DNA from: Streptomyces sp. NRRL F-6131
Lineage (GTDB): Bacteria; Actinomycetota; Actinomycetes; Streptomycetales; Streptomycetaceae
Assembly: GCA_000719695.1 (NCBI GenBank)
Contig: JOHN01000097.1
Span: 1 to 42,537, forward strand
Direction of reading: 5' to 3'
Length of the DNA: 42,537 bases
Shown: positions 38,600 through 42,537 of the stretch, piece by piece
Position numbering within the stretch: position 1 is the first letter of the stretch
Layout of the letters: each line of letters opens with the position of its first letter
Program-made: the position numbers and the translations under genes
Notes under the pieces: model-generated
Seen by the model: the letters and a program-made list of their open reading frames with translations, nothing else
The model's database searches: none
Told to the model about the DNA's origin: nothing

Positions 38600-38648
38600 G
38601 GAGCGGGAGGTCGGCCGGTTCGACCTCCCGCTCCTGCGGGTACGTACC
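38600..38648. promoter_or_regulatory. long inverted repeat and GGTACGTACC palindrome
   Basis: GGAGCGGGAGGTCG (38600-38613) pairs perfectly with 38621-38634, loop 7 nt. GGTACGTACC (38639-38648) is a perfect 10-bp palindrome. Both lie in the 144-bp gap between the TetR gene and the small rightward gene, so either may be the regulator's operator; the long one could also fold in the 5' UTR. Confidence 0.5.
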
Positions 38649-38682
38649 GCTCAGGACGCCCTCGACCCGAGGAGGTGGCCCC

Positions 38683-38910
38683 ATGGCCACCCTGATCGCC
38701 CTGTTCGCCGGCCTGTCGGCCGTGGTGGCCGGGCTCGCGACCCATCTGCACCGGCGCCGCAGCGGCCCGACCGAGAACCTGGACGGCGTGCTGGCCGAGC
38801 AGGAGCGGCTGGCCCAGGCCCGGGCCCTGCGCTCCTCCTACAGCTCGATCGCGATGCACAGCTCCCACGGGCTCACCACCGACGACCTGGGGAGGTACCA
38901 CCGGCAGTGA
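38683..38910 (+). CDS. small single-pass membrane protein
   Basis: A 75-residue protein with an N-terminal membrane helix (about 3-20, LIALFAGLSAVVAGLATHL), a basic HRRR stop-transfer segment and a hydrophilic cytoplasmic tail containing LDGVLAEQERLAQARALRSS and ending GLTTDDLGRYHRQ. The ATG at 38683 has an excellent GAGGAGGTGG 4 nt upstream. No known function; small proteins like this are common in streptomycetes. It diverges from the TetR gene and ends in a clear terminator. Confidence 0.75.
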   Translation: MATLIALFAGLSAVVAGLATHLHRRRSGPTENLDGVLAEQERLAQARALRSSYSSIAMHSSHGLTTDDLGRYHRQ

Positions 38911-38940
38911 GCGGCCCGGACCGCGCCGGATCCGGGCCGC
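38911..38940. terminator. hairpin after the small membrane-protein gene
   Basis: Ten-bp perfect stem (GCGGCCCGGA with TCCGGGCCGC) and 10-nt loop, beginning at the base after the stop. The convergent agmatine deiminase gene ends 22 bp beyond, so it may serve both. Confidence 0.75.
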
Positions 38941-38961
38941 CTCCGGCCGGCCCGGGCCGGT

Positions 38962-40005
38962 TCAGGCCTTCGGCTGCTGCTGGGTGATGCAGTGGATGCC
39001 GCCGCCGTTGGCGAAGATCTCCCGGGCGTCGACCAGCTCGACCGTGCGGCCGGGGTAGGCCTCGGCCAGGACGGCGGCGGCCTCCTGGTCGCGCGGGTCG
39101 TCGAAGGCGCACAGCACCACGGCGCCGTTGGCGACGTAGTGGTTGATGTACGAGTAGTCGACCGGCTCGCCCTCCTCGTCCAGCAGGACGGTGGGGGCGG
39201 CCAGTTCGATGACCTCCAGCTGTCGGCCCTGCGCGTCCGTGGAGGCCCGCAGGATCGCCACCAGCTCCTGGCAGACCGCGTGGTCGGGGTGGGCCGGGTC
39301 CGGCTGGACGTGGGCGACGACGACGCCGGGGCGGACGAACGAGGCCACGATGTCGATGTGGCCGCGGGTGCCGAACTCGTCGTAGTCGCGGGTGAGTCCG
39401 CGCGGCAGCCAGATCGCCTTGGTGGTGCCGAGGAAGGCGTGCAGCTCGGCCTCGACCTCCTCGCGGCTCCAGTCGGCGTTGCGGCCCTCGCCGAGCTGGA
39501 CGGTGTCGGTGACGAGCACGGTGCCCTCGCCGTCGACGTGGATGCCGCCGCCCTCGTTGATGAGCTTCGAGGCGAACCGGCGGACCTCGGTCAGCTCGCT
39601 GATGTGCTCGGCGATGTGCTGGTCCTTGTCCCAGCGGGCCCAGCCCTGGGCGCCCCAGCCGTTGAAGATCCAGTCGGCGGCGGCGAGGCCGCCCTCGCCG
39701 TCGATCAGGAAGGACGGGCCGATGTCGCGCATCCAGGCGTCGTTGAGCGGGCGCTCGACGATCTCGACCTGCTCGGCGACGTACTTGCGGGCCTCGGCGG
39801 TCTCGCCGGTGTTCACGACCAGGGTGACCGGCTCGTACCGGACGACGGTGTTCGCGACGTTCGCCCAGGCCTCGCGCGCCGCGTGCAGGTGCTCGGGCGT
39901 GTCGAAGGTTGGGTTGTCGGTCGGGAAGGCCATCCAGGTGCGGTCGTGCGGGTGCCACTCGGCGGGCATCCGGTAGCCGAGCGAGGCGGGGGTGGGGCTG
40001 GTCAT
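38962..40005 (-). CDS. aguA: agmatine deiminase
   Basis: A 347-residue enzyme of the peptidyl-arginine deiminase superfamily, turning agmatine into N-carbamoylputrescine and ammonia. RMPAEWHPHDRTWMAFP is the usual start, RPLNDAWMRDIGPSFL and NEGGGIHVDGEG carry substrate-binding acids, RGHIDIVASFVRPG holds the catalytic His, and NGGGIHCITQQQ holds the nucleophile Cys339. The ATG at 40005 has a GAAGGACC upstream. It follows the urease alpha gene by 51 bp on the same strand, so a shared transcript for nitrogen release from arginine-derived compounds is plausible. No N-carbamoylputrescine amidase gene is in the window. Confidence 0.93.
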   Translation of the reverse strand: MTSPTPASLGYRMPAEWHPHDRTWMAFPTDNPTFDTPEHLHAAREAWANVANTVVRYEPVTLVVNTGETAEARKYVAEQVEIVERPLNDAWMRDIGPSFLIDGEGGLAAADWIFNGWGAQGWARWDKDQHIAEHISELTEVRRFASKLINEGGGIHVDGEGTVLVTDTVQLGEGRNADWSREEVEAELHAFLGTTKAIWLPRGLTRDYDEFGTRGHIDIVASFVRPGVVVAHVQPDPAHPDHAVCQELVAILRASTDAQGRQLEVIELAAPTVLLDEEGEPVDYSYINHYVANGAVVLCAFDDPRDQEAAAVLAEAYPGRTVELVDAREIFANGGGIHCITQQQPKA

Positions 40006-40056
40006 CGTGAGGTCCTTCGGTGGCGCCGGGGTGAGGGGCGACGGGGTGGGTGGGGG

Positions 40057-41772
40057 TCAGAGGAAGTAGAGGCGGCTGAGCGAGACGCTGTCGGCCGGTT
40101 CGGAGCGCAGCGGGGAGCCGTCGAGCGAGACCAGGCCGGTCTCGGTGACCTCCACGCGGCCGGTTCGGGCGTTGCGGACCATGTCCCGCGGGCCGATGCC
40201 GCGGGTGTTCCGGACGCCGACGCGCCGACGCCGGGTGGGCAGGCAGTCGGCGGGGCGGTCGAGGTAGGCGCCGTCGGCGGCGGCCTGCGCGACGAAGGCG
40301 ACCGAGATGTCGGCGGCGGTGGCGCCGTGCGCGCCGAACTGCGGTCCCAGGACGAGGGGTTCGCAGCGGTCGGTGGAGGCGTTGGGGTCGCCGACCACGC
40401 CGTAGGCGGGGAAGCCGGACTTGAGGACGAGCTGCGGCTTGGCACCGAAGTGGTCGGGGCGCCACAGCACGATGTCGGCGAGCTTGCCGATCTCGATCGA
40501 GCCGACCTCGTGCGCCAGGCCGTGGGCGATGGCCGGGTTGATGGTGAGCTTGGCGATGTAGCGCAGCACGCGCTCGTTGTCGTCGCCGCCCTCGGTGGTT
40601 CCGTAGCCGCCGTCCAGCGGCCCGAGCTCGGCCTTCATCTTGCCGGCCATGGCGAAGGTGCGGCGCACGGTCTCACCGGCCCGGCCCATGCCCTGGGCGT
40701 CGGAGGAGGTGATGCCGATGACGCCGAGGTCGTGCAGCACGTCCTCGGCGCCCATGGTGCCGGCGCGGATCCGGTCGCGGGCCATGGCGGCGTCGCCGGG
40801 CAGGTCGACCTTGAGGTCGTGCGCGGAGACGATCATGCCGAAGTGCTCGCCGAGCGCGTCCCGGCCGAAGGGCAGGGTGGGGTTGGTGGAGGAGCCGATG
40901 ACGTTCGGCACGCCGGCCATCTTCAGCACGTTGGGCACGTGGCCGCCGCCGCAGCCCTCGATGTGGAAGGCGTGGATGGTCCGGCCCTCGAGCACCTTGA
41001 GGGTGTCCTCCACGGACAGGCACTCGTTGAGGCCGTCGGTGTGCAGGGCGACCTGGACGTCGTACTCCTCGGCGACCCGCAGCGCGGTGTCCAGGGCACG
41101 GGTGTGGGCGCCCATGTCCTCGTGCACCTTGAAGCCGGAGGCGCCGCCCTCGGCGAGGGCCTCGATCAGCGGCGCCTCGTCGGAGGAGGAGCCGCGGCCG
41201 AGGAAGCCGATGTTGACCGGCCAGGCGTCGAAGGCGTTGAAGGCGTGCCGCAGGGCCCAGGGGGAGTTGACGCCGACGCCCCAGACCGGGCCGAACTCCT
41301 GGCCGATGATCGTGGTGACGCCGGAGGCGAGCGAGGCCTCCATGATCCGCGGCGAGAGCAGGTGGACGTGGGTGTCGATGGCGCCGGCGGTGGCGATCAT
41401 GCCCTCGCCGGAGACGATCGTGGTGCCGGTGCCGACCACGACGTCCACGCCGTCCAGGGTGTCGGGGTTGCCGGCCCTGCCGATCGAGGCGATCCGGCCG
41501 CCGATCAGGCCGATCGAGGTCTTGCGGACGCCCTGGACGGCGTCGATCACCAGGACGTTGCTGATCACCACGTCGCAGGTGTCGCGGACGGCGGCGGGCT
41601 TGAGGTGCAGGCCGTCGCGGGCGGTCTTGCCGAAGCCGGCCAGGAACTCGTCGCCCGGGGCCTGCGAGTCGGACTCGACCCGGACGATCAGCCCGGAGTC
41701 GCCGAGCCGGATCCGGTCCCCGGCGCGCGGGCCGTGCACGGCGATGTAGTCGTGGGGGGTGATGGACGTCAC
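40057..41772 (-). CDS. ureC: urease alpha subunit, variant with altered flap
   Basis: A 571-residue nickel amidohydrolase subunit. Ligands are in place: His135 and His137 (DTHVH), the lysine to be carbamylated Lys215 (GFKVHED), His217, His244 (ALHTD), His270 (AFHIEG) and Asp358 (SSDAQ). The catalytic flap His318 is kept, but the flap cysteine (Cys319 in the Klebsiella enzyme) is Ala317 (IVSAHDL). The sequence differs from standard ureases in many places (HEDMGAHTRA, FGRDALGEHFG). The GTG start overlaps the stop of the ureAB gene (GTGA). No ureDEFG accessory genes are in the window. Probably urea hydrolysis, though a related substrate cannot be excluded. Confidence 0.92.
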   Translation of the reverse strand: MTSITPHDYIAVHGPRAGDRIRLGDSGLIVRVESDSQAPGDEFLAGFGKTARDGLHLKPAAVRDTCDVVISNVLVIDAVQGVRKTSIGLIGGRIASIGRAGNPDTLDGVDVVVGTGTTIVSGEGMIATAGAIDTHVHLLSPRIMEASLASGVTTIIGQEFGPVWGVGVNSPWALRHAFNAFDAWPVNIGFLGRGSSSDEAPLIEALAEGGASGFKVHEDMGAHTRALDTALRVAEEYDVQVALHTDGLNECLSVEDTLKVLEGRTIHAFHIEGCGGGHVPNVLKMAGVPNVIGSSTNPTLPFGRDALGEHFGMIVSAHDLKVDLPGDAAMARDRIRAGTMGAEDVLHDLGVIGITSSDAQGMGRAGETVRRTFAMAGKMKAELGPLDGGYGTTEGGDDNERVLRYIAKLTINPAIAHGLAHEVGSIEIGKLADIVLWRPDHFGAKPQLVLKSGFPAYGVVGDPNASTDRCEPLVLGPQFGAHGATAADISVAFVAQAAADGAYLDRPADCLPTRRRRVGVRNTRGIGPRDMVRNARTGRVEVTETGLVSLDGSPLRSEPADSVSLSRLYFL

Positions 41773-42479
41773 GACTCGACCTCCGCGTCGTCGAAGGTGG
41801 TCAGGTAGCCGGTGGCGCGGGCCTTGGCCAGGGCGGCCTCCTTGGCGCCGGCGGCGTCGAGCGGGCCGTCCACCAGGCCGGCGAAGCCGATCGCGACGCG
41901 CGCGCCGCCGATCGGGACGAGGCCGACCTCGACGGTGGCGCCCGGGTCGAACCGCACCGAGGAGCCGGCGGGCACCGCGAGGTGGGTGCCGTAGGCGGCG
42001 GCCCGGTCGAAGGCGAGCCGCGGGTTGGACTCGAAGAAGTGGAAGTGCGAGGTGACCGAGATCGGCACGTCCGAGGTGTTGTGGACGGGCAGGACGACGG
42101 TCTCCTCGACCGGGTCGTAGCCGGCGCCGTCGCCGAGCAGCGCGCCGCCGGGGGCCTCGTCGCCGAGCGAGCCGGCGCCCTTGAAGGGGTCGTTGACCAC
42201 GGCCAGGCGGGTGCCGTCGTCGAAGACCGCCTCGACCTGGACCACGGTGACCACGTCCGCCACGCCGGGCAGCACGTCGTCCGCGGTGAGGACGGAGCGG
42301 CCGGCCTCGATTGCCTCGGCGAGGCGCCGGCCGTCCCGGGCGGCCTCGCAGACGGTGTCGGCGATGAGCGCGGTGGCCTCGGGGACGTTGAGGCGGACGC
42401 CCCGGGCGCGGCGGGCGCGGGCCAGCTCGGCTGCTGTGAAGATCAGCAGCCGGTCCCGCTCGGTGGGGGTCAGTCGCAC
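41769..42479 (-). CDS. ureAB: fused urease gamma and beta subunits
   Basis: A 236-residue fusion. Residues 1-100 match the gamma subunit (LTPTERDRLLIFTAAELARARRARG, LNVPEATALIADTVCEAARDG). A linker of about 30 residues (GAGSLGDEAPGGALLGDG) leads to the beta subunit (VLPVHNTSDVPISVTSHFHFFESNPRLAFDRAAAYG, VPAGSSVRFDPG). Such fusions are known in Helicobacter and in some actinomycetes. The last 25 residues (AGAKEAALAKARATGYLTTFDD) extend beyond the beta core. The GTG at 42479 has GAGGAACC upstream. It is coupled to ureC and the pair should form the structural urease. Confidence 0.92.
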   Translation of the reverse strand: MRLTPTERDRLLIFTAAELARARRARGVRLNVPEATALIADTVCEAARDGRRLAEAIEAGRSVLTADDVLPGVADVVTVVQVEAVFDDGTRLAVVNDPFKGAGSLGDEAPGGALLGDGAGYDPVEETVVLPVHNTSDVPISVTSHFHFFESNPRLAFDRAAAYGTHLAVPAGSSVRFDPGATVEVGLVPIGGARVAIGFAGLVDGPLDAAGAKEAALAKARATGYLTTFDDAEVES

Positions 42480-42506
42480 GGTTCCTCGCTCGCGGTCGCC
42501 GGGAGA

Positions 42507-42536
42507 GGGGGAGGGGAGGGGAGGGGTGGGCTGGGG
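42507..42536 (+). promoter_or_regulatory. G-rich tract upstream of ureAB, G-quadruplex candidate
   Basis: Runs of five, four, four, four, three and four G separated by one or two bases, on the strand opposite to the ureAB message, 28 bp before its start codon. Runs of this kind fit the standard four-run quadruplex pattern. Its upstream context lies outside the window. Confidence 0.5.
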
Positions 42537-42537
42537 T

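Overview
The window is about 42.5 kb of very GC-rich DNA with strong third-position GC bias, frequent GTG starts, ATGA/GTGA/TAATG gene overlaps, tandem ricin-B lectins, a Sir-CysHCDN-Ssu sulfur operon and a UreAB fusion. Together these point to a chromosomal segment of a Streptomycetaceae actinomycete (Streptomyces or Kitasatospora type). This is inference from gene style; no 16S or other marker gene is present. I see no insertion sequence, prophage, CRISPR array, tRNA or rRNA gene.

Layout. 1-1451: a truncated Pro/Thr-rich lipoprotein and an APH-fold kinase. 1585-6609: two divergent MMPL transporters around a 546-bp control region with a duplicated 18-bp element and a separate palindrome over the likely -35 box. 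6910-8980: a cold-shock protein with a structured 5' UTR, then a DEAD-box RNA helicase. 9208-12671: a fragment of a ricin-B lectin followed by four intact tandem secreted lectins with a shared four-cysteine N-terminal region. 12679-14447: a TetR regulator diverging from an azoreductase and an SMR exporter, with two related operators between them. 14520-15148: a VapBC toxin-antitoxin pair.

15162-25014 (minus strand) is a complete assimilatory sulfur operon. Its order is a Cys-containing leader peptide, siroheme sulfite reductase, a small zinc ribbon protein, cysH, cysC, cysD, cysN, a possible 36-codon coupled ORF, an SsuA/TauA-type binding protein, ATPase, permease, and sirohydrochlorin chelatase. 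The genes take up the sulfur source, activate sulfate (CysDN, CysC), reduce it (CysH, Sir), and make siroheme for Sir.

25258-30863 (mostly plus strand): a YihY-family membrane protein, the ribosome-assembly GTPase rsgA behind a small upstream ORF and a Shine-Dalgarno-masking stem, an ASCH-domain protein on the minus strand, and an Ada-AlkA fusion translationally coupled to a methylguanine methyltransferase (alkylation repair). 30936-33854: GNAT acetyltransferase and MarR regulator diverging from a DHA2-type MFS exporter. 33719-35824: a DUF305/DUF3105 pair and a secreted orphan. 36123-38910: a degenerate PP2C-like protein, a TetR regulator and a small membrane protein. 38962-42479: agmatine deiminase, then a urease alpha subunit whose flap cysteine is replaced by alanine and its UreAB fusion partner; the window ends upstream of them in a G-rich tract.

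The least ordinary signals are the rsgA leader (upstream ORF plus SD-masking stem), the diversifying lectin array with its relic, the duplicated operator between the MMPL genes, and the degenerate PP2C protein with repeated DDWF motifs.
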